Below, piece after piece: positions 43,597 through 54,627 of a stretch of DNA of 64,000 nucleotides. The position numbers and the translations under genes are program-made. The notes beneath the pieces were generated by a model. It saw only the letters and a list, made by a program, of their open reading frames with translations. It searched no databases and had not been told where the DNA came from. The stretch lies in contig JAGTTD010000006.1 of assembly GCA_018398585.1 (NCBI GenBank), positions 694,501-758,500 of the forward strand, written 5' to 3'. Numbering within the stretch: position 1 is the first letter of the stretch; each line of letters begins with the position of its first letter. This DNA comes from Simmondsia chinensis. Taxonomy: Eukaryota; Streptophyta; Magnoliopsida; Caryophyllales; Simmondsiaceae.

Positions 43597-45013
43597 CAAC
43601 AACAATAGTCCCAGTGCCGCAAGGGCCCCCACATACGCAGGGTCGGGGGGGGAGAGGAGAGTGGATGTACACAGCCTTCCCCCTTCAGGGAGCTACCCTG
43701 AAGGGAGGCTGTTTCCGAGGATCCCCAACCTGAGGCACATGTCGTCAAGGAAGCATAGAACCTGGAAGCATGAGAGTAACATAAAATTAGAGAAGTATAT
43801 AGCACATGCCAAGCCCAATGCAACACAGTACAAAGGAAGGTCATTGCTGACAAATAGTCAGCACTTACGCAAATGCTCAAGAGCACCGTTACACAGATAA
43901 GCAAATAAGCATGCCAATGTGCGCGCCAAAGAGGACGTCAAGACATCAGGACACACATTGTAGGCAATGATAAGATGCACTACTCTAAGTCACTACCTCC
44001 ACTACCCCTATGCTCACTCTCCAACGAGCTTTATCTAAGACCATCTCCTCCCGTAGGTTTAGGTAGGTGAGGTCTTGTTGAATCGTCTCAAACCATTTGT
44101 TCTTTCGCCTGCCTCTCCCTCTCCCCCCAGCGTAGTATGGAGCTGTTCGCATCTCCTAACTGCAACAGTGGGCGGTCTCCTCGTAACATGACCAAACCAC
44201 CTTAACGCTGCTCCCTTAACTTTTCCTCAATGGGGGCCACGCCAATTTGCCTCTTATGACGTCGTTCTTGATCTTATCCTTCCTTGTATGTTTGCACATC
44301 CACCGCAACATCCTCTTCTCTGCCACCTTCATCTTCTCTGTGTGATGTTGTTTCATTGGCCAACACTCCACCCCATAAGACATAGCTGGTCTCACTACCG
44401 TCTTATAGTATTTCCCCTTTAGTTTTAATGGGAGCTTTCTATCGCAGAGTACCGCGGAGGCCATCCTATGCCAGCCTACTTTAATCCGGTTGTTGATATC
44501 CTCGTCAACTTCGCCGTTCTGCTGAACCATGGACCCCAAATATTTGAAACTCTCTCTTCTCTGTATGGTCTTAGATCCTATCTTGACGTCTTCTATGCTT
44601 GGCATGGTGGAAGGGTCGAAATTAAGTTCCATGTACTCTGTCTTGGATCTACTGATTTGTAGACCCTTCGATTCCAATGTCCTCCTCTACAATTCTAGCT
44701 TCTCGTTTACTTCTTCTTGAGATTCTCCCACCAAGACTATGTCATCTACAAAAAGCATGCACTAATAGTAAGCTCATCCATAACCATAATAAACAAAAAG
44801 GGACTCAAGGCAGATTCCTGGTGTACCCTTACTGTTATTGGAAAAGCTTCTGTCTCTCCTTCCACTGTGCGCATGTTAATTTGTGCATCGTCATACATGT
44901 CTCCGATGGCCTGGATAAATGGCACTGGAATACCTTTCCTATCCAGCACTCTCCATAGGACTCCTCTTGGCACTCTATCATATATCTTTTCTAAATCAAT
45001 GAAAATCGTAACG
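43597..45013 (-). mobile_element. RTE-type LINE, 5'-truncated, reverse transcriptase remnant with shared 3' tail
   Basis: On the minus strand, frames at 45010-44746 and 44677-44216 encode FIDLEKIYDRVPRGVLWRVL, GIPVPFIQAIGDMYDDA, ESALSPFLFIMVMDELT, then (shifted) FVDDIVLVGES, SRSKTEYMELNF, SFKYLGSMVQQNGEVDEDI, MSYGVECWPMK and EKRMLRWMCKHTRKDKI. These are palm and thumb marks of plant RTE-clade reverse transcriptase (FVDD is the catalytic box). The LALS-type Q-G box reads Q-E-S-A-L-S, and at least two frame breaks exist. The 3' region ends with the block cctcggaaacagcctccctt ... gtgtacatccac ... gcactgggactattgttgtt, identical in layout to the tail of the 5S-SINEs. Unit 2 of the duplication lacks it, so it inserted after duplication or was absent from the template. 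Confidence 0.88.
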
Positions 45014-45545
45014 AGATACTAAAATGTAAATGACCCTAAAAGTAATATTAAATAGTTGGCTTTATATGAACTTATAAATCTATATTAAATATAGATATAT
45101 AATTAGTTACATACTTTGATAAGAAATTTATCACTTAGATATATTAATATTTTCATAAAAGTAAAAGAATTTTATTATTCAAATATCCTTTTGTCAAAAT
45201 TTGGTAGATTTGTAATAGAAGTTGTTGATAGGAAACATAAGTACAATAATATAGAGATATATTCTATCATAAACAGATTACTTTTTTTGTGGAAAAATAC
45301 TAACATAAAATATTATTTTGGTAATATATACATAATGCATGTATATTGCCGTAGTCATATAGCACAGCAATAGTTTCCGATAAAAATTGGTCAATTTTTG
45401 AGGAAAATTTACTAGATATTGGCAAGGGATACTTAAATGATAAAATTTTTAAACCTCTTATTACTTTATTGTGTGTGTTAAAATGTCAAAAATTTAGTTA
45501 AAAAATATTCAGGTATTTAATTAATAATTTCCGATTTAGTATCGT
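45014..45545. repeat. Kinase 5'-flank repeat block (unit 1)
   Basis: Matches 52970-53510 (unit 2), part of 31140-31290 (copy 1 flank), and more weakly 59150-59560. No gene is seen. Confidence 0.6.
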
Positions 45546-45839
45546 AGAGTTTAGTTAAAGGGACATATCTATTAATGAAGACGTGTCTACTAACAAAAGA
45601 ACACGACCATTGGTGTTTTGATGGAAGACACTTCTTTCTTCTCTGTAAATAAGAGTTTGGTCATCTCTCTACAGCAATATATAAACACATGAATATGAAA
45701 GATAATTAAAAATACTATACTCCATCTTACATCGTACATTAAAGAAAGTAGTAAAGAGGGAGAAATCAAATTTCTTCCTTATCCATACTCAATGGTCGAT
45801 CAAAAATTGCTATTAATTAAGGTATGTTCTTAATCTTAA

Positions 45840-47020
45840 GGGCAAAATGTAGTTAGACCCTCTAAACTTTGCAAATAACCACAACACACCTCCTGCAGTT
45901 TCAATTTCGCAAAATGGCCCCCTGAACTTTGCAATTAAACATAACACTCTCCCTGCACTTTTAATTTTACAAAATAGTCCCTTGAACTTTGCAATTAAAC
46001 ATAACACATCCCCTGTACTTTTAATTTTAAAAATAACTCCCTGAACTTTGCAATTAAACACAACACACTCCCTGCACTTTTAATTTTATAAAATAGCCCC
46101 CCTAAACTTTATTAATACACAAAACTCACCCCCGAACTTTCTTACTAAATATAACACACCCCTTAGATATTAATAAATTTCAAATTAAAAAAGAATGAAA
46201 TTAAAAAATTTGAAACAAATTATGAAAAGATATTTTATTGGAAATAAACTTAAAACAATATAATAAAGTTTTTAAATTTTATTTTTCAATATTTTTAAAA
46301 ATTATTTTTTTAGTATTTATTTTCAAAATTTTAATTTCATATATTTTTAAGTTTTAAATAATTTAATTTTAGAATTTATTTTAAAAAATTATTATATTTT
46401 ATTTTGTAATATTTTTATGAAAATTAAAAAAATTTATTATCTTTTAAATTTATAATATTCTTACTATAATTAGTTAAAATAAAATTTTTTATGTAAATAT
46501 CAAAAAATTCTCTTATCTTTTACCTAGAAATATAAAGCTACTACCTTTCGTCTAAAAATATAAGTTCCTACAGTGTGTATAAAACTAAAAATTCATGATT
46601 TTTAATTTGATAGATTTTTTAATTTTAAATTTTTTTCATAATTTGTTTTAAAATTTTAAATTTTGTATATTTTTTAAATTTTAAATTTATTAATGTTGAA
46701 TGGGTGAGTTATATTTATTAACAAAGTTCGGGGTGTAAGTTGTATATAATAACAAAGTTCAGGGGGTTATTTTATAAAATTAAAAGTATAGGGGATGTGT
46801 TGTATTTAATTATAAAGTTCAGGGTTATTTTATGAAATTAAAAGTGCAGGGAGTGTGTTGTGTTTAATTATAAAGTTCAGGGGCTTATTTTATGAAATTA
46901 AAAATACAGGGAGTGTGTTATGTTTAATTGTAAAGTGTAAGGGCTATTTTATAAAATTAAAAGTGCAGAGAGTGTGTTGTGGTTAATTGCAAAGTTCAGG
47001 GGTCTAACTATATTTTATCC
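45840..47020. mobile_element. Foldback element with minisatellite arms (unit 2 copy)
   Basis: The same element as 37018-38241, with the same 9-bp TAATCTTAA flanks at 45831-45839 and 47021-47029. The arms differ in unit count and in point changes, and the centre has a deletion near 46630. It is duplicated with the segment, not newly inserted. Confidence 0.85.
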
Positions 47021-47224
47021 TAATCTTAATGTGTGAAAATTATAAAATTCAAGATCTACAAGAATTATTATTGATGCACGAATATTTATACATATAATTT
47101 TTTATTTTGATCAGAAAAGGCCGAAGGCTCAATCATGTATTAACATCAAAAGATAAAGACTAATTAGCAAATACGTAACAGGACATTATGTTTCAAGAAA
47201 TAACGGGAAAGAAAGTAATTGAGA

Positions 47225-47565
47225 ATAACTGAGGATATTTAATGTTTTATTTTATGATAAAATTGGTTCCTTTGCTTTTAATTTTTACCTCGTGTTGGTT
47301 GCTAGATGAAGACTAATTTTTTTAAAAAATAGAAAATGAGGGAATATTTTAAATCAAAGAACAGATAGAGACTAATTAAGATAAAGTTACAGGAATTGAG
47401 GACTATTTTTAATAAAAGAAAAGTTAATAGACTAATTTAAATAAATTTACAAATATTACAGACTATTTTCAACAAAATAAAAGATGAAAAATTAAGCTGA
47501 ACAAACTTACAAAATTTAGGAACCAAGAATCGTTTGAAAAGAGAACAATACATCTTTTACAAGTA
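47225..47565. repeat. Foldback family repeat (unit 2 copy)
   Basis: Counterpart of 38455-38785 with few differences. Confidence 0.5.
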
Positions 47566-47584
47566 CATACTAGAAGCTTCTTTT

Positions 47585-47727
47585 CGGAAACAACATCTCC
47601 CTTCAGCATAGCATCCTATAGGGGTAAGGCTGCTTACATTTCAATCCCAACCCCCCCTCCAATCCTACTTTGGCACGAGTCTTTTAGACAATGAGTATGT
47701 TGTTGTTGTTGTTGTTGTTGTTGTAGA
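47585..47727 (+). mobile_element. 5S-SINE/RTE tail fragment beside kinase copy 3
   Basis: Same as 38810-38938, but the GTT repeat has grown to about eight units (47699-47722). Confidence 0.75.
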
Positions 47728-48107
47728 CAAGAAACTTCTTTTGTCACTTACTATTGTTATTGAATGCCGATTGGTTTTGGGATGACGCTTCCATCAGTTC
47801 GGTCTTGATGGAAGTTTACATGGTGGCCAATTTGATCCCCAATTGAGTCTCTTTAGATTTGGATGGGAGTGAACCATGATCAGAGTCCCAGTTGCTATCA
47901 GTATCCAATACCAAAGTAGGATCTTGCAAGTGATCAAATGGGCTAGGAGGAAGTTCAATTTCAACCCCACCCTCTAACATCTTCACCACTGTGCTCATCA
48001 TTGGCCTGGCCTTTGGCAAGTATTGCACACACCATAGTGCCACCTTCACCGTTCGCTCCGCCTTTTCTCTCTCCTCCTCTTGTATCCTGCTGATGCAGGA
48101 TGGTTAA

Positions 48108-48642
48108 GAGTGTAAATGAATCGAATGTTTGGCGAAGTACTTGCGTTAGAAATTGTTTATGGCTCATTCTTGTTTGTTTTAGGGGCTCAAGCATGACAAG
48201 CATTGTGAGCTGAGTACGGGGATGCTTGGCTCAAGCTTTTAAAAGGCTTGATAAAAGCATGTTCAAGGCTTGTTAAGAGGCTGTTAGAAGCACATTAGGA
48301 TTAGTTAAGAACTTATCAATGAATAGTAAGATGGTTCAATAATGTCTCATTAGTCATTAGTAACTTGAATAGTCATCTCGTTAGCGAATTTGACTTAATA
48401 GCAAGCTTAGCTCGATTATGAGCTTGATTTGGCTGGATAACAAGCTTGGCTTCACTTAATAACGACCTCGAACAGTTAGGTTAACAAGTTGAGTTGAGAT
48501 GAGTATCGAACACAATAAATTTTTATAGAACTGAGTTTGAACAAAGGTTTAGAAACTTGAGAAGAGCTTAGCTCGAACTCAAGCTCAATAAGAACAAGGG
48601 CATACTTGGCTTAACTCGACTTGTTTACGCCCTTAAGAATGG
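48108..48642. mobile_element. 'GAGCTCGGCTTG' element in the last kinase intron (copy 3)
   Basis: Same position and ends as in copies 1 and 2 (ttaagagtgtaaatgaatcg on the left). Confidence 0.6.
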
Positions 48643-49639
48643 CATATGTGTTGTATTAATAAGTTAATATGTCACATTCATGTTTGTCTTAAACCATGAA
48701 AAACATAACGTAATTAGTTAAATTTGCTTAAATTCAACCATGTCGTGTTGTATTTGAAAATCTTCTAGTAACTTTATCTCATGTTATGATGCCATATCAA
48801 ATTTTATCAATCTTACCCGCAAATCTGGAGCATGCCCGTCAAATCTTGCACCTCGAACTTCTCATAAGCCCACTTGGGAAGCCACTCTTGGCTAGTCCCG
48901 CTCAAGTTAGCATCATGGTTCCTCCTCTTCCCAACAATCTCAAACAACAGCATCCCAAAACTGTAAACATCACACTTATGTGTCACTGGGCATGGAGTCC
49001 ATAGTTCTGGGGCTGCATATCCTGGTGTCCCTCTACAACCTGACAAGGCAACATGGGTACTGTCCCTATTACAAAGCTTCGCCAATCCAAAATCTGCTAC
49101 TTTAGGGTTTAGATCTGAGTCCAGGAGAACGTTTCCGGGCTTGATGTCATAGTGAATGATCCTTTGTTGGCACTCTTCATGCAGATAGGCTAACCCTTTG
49201 GCGGTACCAATGGCAATGTCGTGGAGCTTTGCAAATCCAATGGGTTGAGTTTCTTGACCAAAAAGGAACTTGTCTAAGGAGCCATTGGGCATGTACTCAT
49301 AGACAAGGGCTCTCATAGATGTGTCAAAGCAAAAGCCATAGAGCCTAACTAGATTGATGTGGTAGGTTCTTCCCATGGTGCCTACCTCCGCCATGAACTG
49401 CTCTTCTGCTCTTTTGCTTGTGTTGTCCTTCAGCACTTTTACTGCCACCACCACCCCGTTTGGAAACTCCCCCTTGTACACTACTCCAAACCCCCCAGAC
49501 CCGAGGACCTAATCAAATGTACAAAATGATCATAGAAAATGAACTATAGTTCACACAAATAAACATAATGCTTTAATGGAGAAAAACATTGTTTTAAAGT
49601 TGAAAAATAGCTTTTGCTTCTATTTAAAAGCAATTTTGG

Positions 49640-50010
49640 TGCTTGGTCAGACATCCTTTTTCATTAATTGGTATAACCCTAAAAAACATATTAGAGTGCA
49701 AAGGGAAGACAAAACAAAGAAAACCATATCAAAATGGACAGGAGCTACCCTAACGACACAAGCCTGACCAGAATAAGAGATGTCAAAACACTCAAAATGG
49801 TCCTCAACGCGACAACAAAATGACTCATAAAAACATGAGAACCAAAGTAGAATGAAAGACACATCACAAAAGAATAAAGATAAAGGAGTGAACCCAAATG
49901 AGATGGCAGACAAACTCAAAACATCAGAACAAAGGACAGACATTCTCAAAAGACACATCCATGATGATTCCTCCTCCTAGAGGACCGCAAAGCTAAACTC
50001 GTTTAGTGCT
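49640..50010. mobile_element. Unidentified insertion in kinase copy 3 intron 2
   Basis: A less AT-rich, A-rich segment of about 350 bases that copies 1 and 2 lack. It has no recognisable protein motif on either strand. It may be a LINE fragment but I cannot show that. Confidence 0.4.
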
Positions 50011-50832
50011 CTTCTTATTCAACTCAAATATGCTGCTTCACTATAGTACAGTTGCTTCCATGGAAATAAAGCTCAAGTGCTTTTTTCAAAAAAGAAGTTT
50101 GACCGAACATTAAAAAAGTTTGACTTTTTCAGAAAAAAAACATGGCCAAATAAACTCTTAGTAAAGGGAGACTTTAAACATTTGTTTGTATCATCAAAAC
50201 AGAGTTCCATCTTAAGTCTTTCAAAGACTCGAAGACAAAAATGTTCAAGTAATACCCATTTCAAAGTTTTAAATTAAACTCGTGGATTAGTCCATATATG
50301 CATAAGCTAACTCTAACACCCCGACTACCAAAGCATATAATGATCAAACATACCTTTGAGAAATTTTGGGTGCACTCGGAAAGCTGATGTGGGGAGAACC
50401 TAATAGGCTTCTCCTTAGCCATGTTGCTAAGGAACCTCTCCATGGTTTCATTTTCAACTTGAGAATCCGAGATGACTCGAACCCTGTGCTCTGATGAACT
50501 ATAGTCCATTGCATCGTGGCTCGGTAATTGAGCATACACCGGGTCTGGTTTCCGACCGACGGTTAGGTTGGCTTGAGCATAGGCTGGGATTGCATCAGCA
50601 GCCCTTTTCAAGCAGTAGATTATTGCTATTACTATGGCCACTGTCCCAATTGTGCCTACTACTACTGATACTGTATACACAAGTTAGACAACTTGTTAAT
50701 TTATATATAAAAATTCTATAATTTAAATTATGTTAATTTGCTTTATTATGAATCATATTTTTGTTACGCGCTTTTCTGCTCAGAGAAGCTTGTATTTCCT
50801 ATTTTATATCTCATAGTGAAAGCTTCCTATCT

Positions 50833-50897
50833 GCGTACATCCACCCCCTCCGACCCTGCTTAGGTGGGAGCCCTTGGGGCACGAGGTATGTTGCTTT
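50833..50897 (+). mobile_element. SINE/RTE tail insertion with ~20-bp target duplication
   Basis: Only the tail is present (gcgtacatccaccccctccg, aggtgggagcccttggggca, cgaggtatgttg). It is flanked by a 20-base imperfect direct repeat, atagtgaaagcttcctatct at 50813-50832 and atagtgaaaacttcttatct at 50898-50917 (18 of 20 identical), the length expected from LINE-driven insertion. The empty site is visible in copy 1 near 28975. Confidence 0.85.
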
Positions 50898-50927
50898 ATA
50901 GTGAAAACTTCTTATCTGAGCTTGTGG

Positions 50928-51086
50928 TTTTTTTTTCTTTTTTTTTGATAAATATCGGCAGAACCGAAGTACAAACTAGCAACTCAAAAGACGAGGCCTT
51001 AGCCACCCCGTAAACGGAAGTGGGGACAAAAAGAGATCAGATCAAACAAGGAACAAACATGCACCAAAAACAAAACGCCCCATCGA
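50928..51086 (-). mobile_element. 5'-truncated LINE fragment
   Basis: Starts with a T run (a poly-A tail on the minus strand) and 'ttttttgataaatatcgg', like the fragment at 51969-52159. AGCTTGTGG on both sides (50919-50927 and 51087-51095) is a target-site duplication. Confidence 0.75.
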
Positions 51087-51464
51087 AGCTTGTGGAGTTT
51101 TCCTCAATTGATGGTTTTCCACGTAAATGTTTTGCCTTTTCTCTTCTCTTCTCATCTTCGTTTAGATCTAGTTTTAATATCTAACTGAAAACTCCCTTTT
51201 TAGTATTTGCCTAACACGCACCGACCTAGATACGACCTATGAGATTGGGTTTGCCTCTTGGTTCTCCCTGTCTTTATATGGATCAAAGTACCTTATTACC
51301 ATTTATCATGAATCATAAATCTTGTGAAATTTTCACCGAGCCTTTAGATTCGACCAATGGTCTTGACATATCTTAGGTCCATATATATACCTAAGATCTC
51401 GTTTTAAAATCAATTAACATTAGGTAAAATAATTTACTAAACTTATATGATAAAGCAACGTACC

Positions 51465-51668
51465 CAGTGCCCCAAGGGCTCCCGCATAAGCAGGGTCGTT
51501 GGGGGGTAGATGTACGCAGCCTTCCTCCTTAGGGTATCACCCCTGAAGAGAGGCTGTTTCCGAGTGCCCCCAACCTAAGGGTGATGGCTTCCCACGAGGT
51601 CACCATTCTGATACTGTTCTTGTCCAAGCACACTTGACTTCGGAGTTCTAATGAGATCCAATAACGAC
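51465..51668 (-). mobile_element. 5S rRNA-derived SINE
   Basis: Minus strand: ggatctcattagaactccga, agtcaagtgtgcttggacaa, a decayed ICR region, ttgggggcactcggaaacag, cctctcttcagggg, ggctgcgtacatctaccccc and gggagcccttggggcactgg. It sits upstream of kinase copy 3 and is absent from units 1 and 2 elsewhere. Confidence 0.82.
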
Positions 51669-51968
51669 GTGTTGGTACCCTCTTTGATACTAGACATATG
51701 ATATCTTACTAAATTCACACGTGAAGTCGTTAAAAGAAATCTTAGTTTACTCAACATAACCCCTCCTTGCTTTTTGACATAACTAACCTATCCCTGTATT
51801 CCAACTATCTCAAAGATTTGGTTTGACCTCGCATTCGATTTGCAGTTTTTGATTTTTCAGAAACAAAATACTAATATTTTGAAAATGATTTTCTTCTAGT
51901 ACGTGGTTTCATGTTATCAGTTTTCTCCTAAAACAGGAAACCAAGAAAACAAAAAGCTTTTTCAAGTC

Positions 51969-52159
51969 TTTTTTTCTGATAAATATCGATGATAAACTTG
52001 CGACATAAAAACCGTTGTTTCAAATAAGAGATCCAAAAAGCACACGCAAAGTGTGGAAAGGGGAAACTAATAAGGAACATGCAAAACAAGAGAGAGAGAC
52101 CCCAAGAATACCACCAAAACAGCGAAAAGAGAACAAAACAAAACAAAAGGAAAACAACG
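51969..52159 (-). mobile_element. 5'-truncated LINE fragment with 15-bp target duplication
   Basis: Begins with a T run (51969-51975) and tgataaatatcgatgat. It is flanked by an exact 15-base direct repeat, AAGCTTTTTCAAGTC, at 51954-51968 and 52160-52174. Confidence 0.82.
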
Positions 52160-52189
52160 AAGCTTTTTCAAGTCGGGTTTGTAGTTTCT

Positions 52190-52310
52190 GAGGGGTGCAA
52201 CACGAGGACTTCCTAGGAGGTCATCCATCTTGGTACTAACCTCACCCAAGCACGCTTAACTTCAGAGTTCTAATGGGATCCGGTGCTTACTTGTTGGTAC
52301 TCTCTTAGGT
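52190..52310 (-). mobile_element. 5S rRNA-like fragment (SINE head)
   Basis: On the minus strand: caccggatcccattagaact, gaagttaagcgtgcttgggt, 'agatggatgacctcctagga' and gtcctcgtgttgcacccc. This is almost the entire 3' 90 bases of plant 5S rRNA, including its own true end (gtgttgca), but the RTE-like tail is missing. It could be a SINE head or a direct 5S retrocopy. Confidence 0.7.
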
Positions 52311-52524
52311 AAACGAACAACGATACCAAACAGACCCTTAAATGCCCGTAAACGGTTTTCCTTTATACCATACCTGTAGCAGCAGAACTGATGGATTAAA
52401 AAGTAGAATCAAAGTTTATGAGGGAAGGAAAGTGTTGGGGAAATTTGTTTGACAATAACATTTATCTAAATTATACACCTAAGTTAGAAACTTAATATTG
52501 TATGAAAATAATAATTTGGTTATA

Positions 52525-52995
52525 AAAATAAGGTTATTTATATTTTAGTGCCTAACCTTTTGAATTAATAAAAAGGCTTATAAGCTTTTTGTCGTATTAA
52601 TAAAACGACCAAATTCCAGTGTGATGATCTTATTTTCCATCGACAAAGCTGACGTGGCAACTGTTTTTTATTAATGCTACAGTAAAATGATGAAAGGACC
52701 CTTTAATAAAACTATATGTTTTTGCTTAATAGAGTTAAAAATATGATTATTGAAGTGTGTTTTTGTCATTTTAGTCTCACATTAAGGAAAAAAAAAAAGC
52801 AGTTGTCACTACAACTCTGCCAACAGAAAATGACGTTATCACATTGTGGATGGACTTTTTATTAATACAACAAAAACTTAGGGAGCCTTTTTATTAATAC
52901 AACAAAATTTAGGGCTTTTTTATTAATTCAAAAATGTTATAGTTCTTTTTATCATTTCTAAAATATCAAGATACTAAAATATAAATGACCCTAAA
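52525..52995. mobile_element. Inverted-repeat MITE, uninterrupted copy
   Basis: Starts aaggttatttatattttagt and ends, inverted, agggtcatttatattttagt. Relatives are the split copy (43105-43596 with 45014-45035) and 19140-19535. Confidence 0.65.
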
Positions 52996-53514
52996 AATAC
53001 CATTAAATAGTTAGCTTTATATGAACTTGTAAATCTCTGTTATAAAAATTAGATATATAATTAGTTACATAAATTTGATAAGAAGTTTATCACTTAGATA
53101 TCTTAACATTTTCATAGAAGTTACAGAATTTTATTGTTTAAATATCTTTTTGTCAAAATTTGGTAGATTTGTAATAGAAGTTGTTGATAGGAAACATGAG
53201 TACAATAATATATAGGTTTATTCTATCATAAATAGATTGATTTTTTTTGTTAAAAAATACTGACATGAAATATTATTTTAGTAATAGATACATAACGCAT
53301 GTATATTGCCGTAGTCATATAGCACAGCAACAGTTTTGGATAAAAATTGGTCGATTTTTGAGGAAAATTTACTAGATATTGGCGAGGAATACTTAAATGA
53401 TAAAATTTTTAAACCTCTTATTACTTTATTATATATATTAAAATATTAAAAATTTAGTTAAAAAATATTCAAATATTTAAGTAATAATTTCCGATTTAGT
53501 AACGTAGAATTGCT

Positions 53515-54110
53515 CTGGACTAGTTCAAAGACGGAAACTTCCAAGCAAGATCAACTGGGCACGCGGTAGTTTGACTTTGACTAAGATATGTGATATTTTG
53601 TTCGTCCCGAGCTAAGTCAACGAAATTAACACTTAAAAACACGTACAGGGTCGGATATAATTTCAAATAATTCGAGAAAGCTCTTTGGGACTCCAAATTT
53701 TAGAGTTATAGTTTTTAAAGTATTAATTCTTAATACTAGTAAATTTTATGGTGAAAATTATAACAATTTATTGTATATGAAAGGCTCCTTTTGAGATTTT
53801 TGTTTGAGGCTCCAAAAATGTCAGACCGACCTTGCTCATATAAAAGATTATAGAGCATTGTATTTTAAAATTAATTGGCATTAAACGTATTGAGATGAAA
53901 TTTTTAATAACTGAACTCGATTTAGATGATAAAGTAAAGATTCAAAAGAAATTGAGAAGAGTAGAGAAGAAATAAAGAGAAATTAAATGACGTACGAAAT
54001 TACAGGGAAAACCTTCAATAGCTATGCACTAAACTTTGAAGGAGATTATAAAACCGGTGCCACCCATAACACCGCATATATAGACATTCTGAAACTTGAA
54101 TTTCCCTCAC
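53515..54110 (-). promoter_or_regulatory. Upstream flank of kinase copy 3, conserved with copy 1
   Basis: Aligns with 31850-32220 and contains the same doubled W-box core (TTTGACTTTGACT, 53570-53582). A TATA-like 'catatatagacattctgaaa' is also shared. If copy 3 is transcribed, its missing first exon might be replaced from here; that is speculative. Confidence 0.4.
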
Positions 54111-54127
54111 GGAACTTGTTGGGTGTA

Positions 54128-54553
54128 GGGGATGTATTTAAGTCGAGCCAAGCCCAAGCTCATCAGGTTTGAGGCTTAGTTTATTTATGTTTCACTCAGT
54201 TAGGACTCGGCTTGAAACTCGCCTATCTCGAAAACTTCAAGTGCAAGCACGGCTCGTCATAGGCTTGGGCTCGAGCTCGGCTTGGTGAGCTAAGCTTGCG
54301 ATTTTAAGGCTCATTTAACCTCAATCTATGTTCATTTGAGCTTGCGGCTTCCACTCATTTAAGCTTACACTAGGCTTGGTTGAAAAGCTAATAAATTATA
54401 CTAAGATGGGCATATTTAGGCTCGCGGGCCTACGAACTCAAGCTTCATTAGGCTTAAGCTCGGCTCGTTAAGCCAAACCGGCTTGTCTTAAACTCGAATG
54501 TGTAGAGCTTTAGAACTTTATGATGAGCCAGCTCGGCTCATTTATACCCCTAG
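54128..54553. mobile_element. hAT-like 'GAGCTCGG' element with TAGGGG ends
   Basis: Left end taggggatgtatttaagtcg and right end, inverted, taggggtataaatgagccga are imperfect terminal inverted repeats. The flanking 8-mers (gttgggtg, gtcgagtc) match at only 5 positions, so the duplication is worn or the ends are slightly misplaced. Confidence 0.6.
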
Positions 54554-54627
54554 TCGAGTCCTAGCCTTTCTCTACCATCATCAAGCTTCATTTCAGAATT
54601 GAACTGTATAATACATAAACTCACTAC

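Larger units (their letters stand above)
36718..45545. repeat. Tandem segmental duplication, unit 1 (kinase copy 2)
   Basis: From 'atatctattaat...aaaagaacacgacc' this segment matches unit 2 (45560 onward) in order: foldback element, foldback family repeat, RTE/SINE tail, kinase exons and flanks. The offset is about 8.8 kb at both the foldback element and the kinase 3' exon. Unit 1 is lengthened by an RTE insertion (43597-45013). Confidence 0.85.
47816..52425 (-). pseudogene. LRK10-like/PR5K-type receptor kinase, array copy 3 (start exon lost)
   Basis: Exons 50670-50354, 49508-48817 and 48086-47816 match copy 1 exactly in length (317, 692, 271 nt) and stay open. They encode the transmembrane helix (VVVGTIGTVAIVIAIIYC), MERFLSNMAKEKPIRFSP, GSGGFG, the lysine in VAVKVL, HYDIKPGN, DFG and GTPGYAAPELW. 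The first exon (about 52380-52415) keeps the donor and the SIS-SAAT end. Roughly 100 bases holding the ATG are deleted relative to copy 1, and the remaining exon has a TAA where copy 1 has CAA. The kinase could therefore be made only from an alternative upstream exon or from an internal Met such as the one in ETMERFL, which would give a soluble kinase. I call it a pseudogene with that reservation. Confidence 0.7.
45560..53510. repeat. Tandem segmental duplication, unit 2 (kinase copy 3)
   Basis: Homologous to 36718-45545. It lacks the RTE insertion but carries separate insertions at 49640-50010, 50833-50897, 50928-51086, 51465-51668, 51969-52159 and 52190-52310. Sequence beyond 53510 matches the flank of copy 1, not unit 1. 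Confidence 0.85.

Noticed and set aside
44717..45022. Plus-strand frames over the RTE LINE
   Set aside because: They are antisense shadows of the reverse transcriptase.
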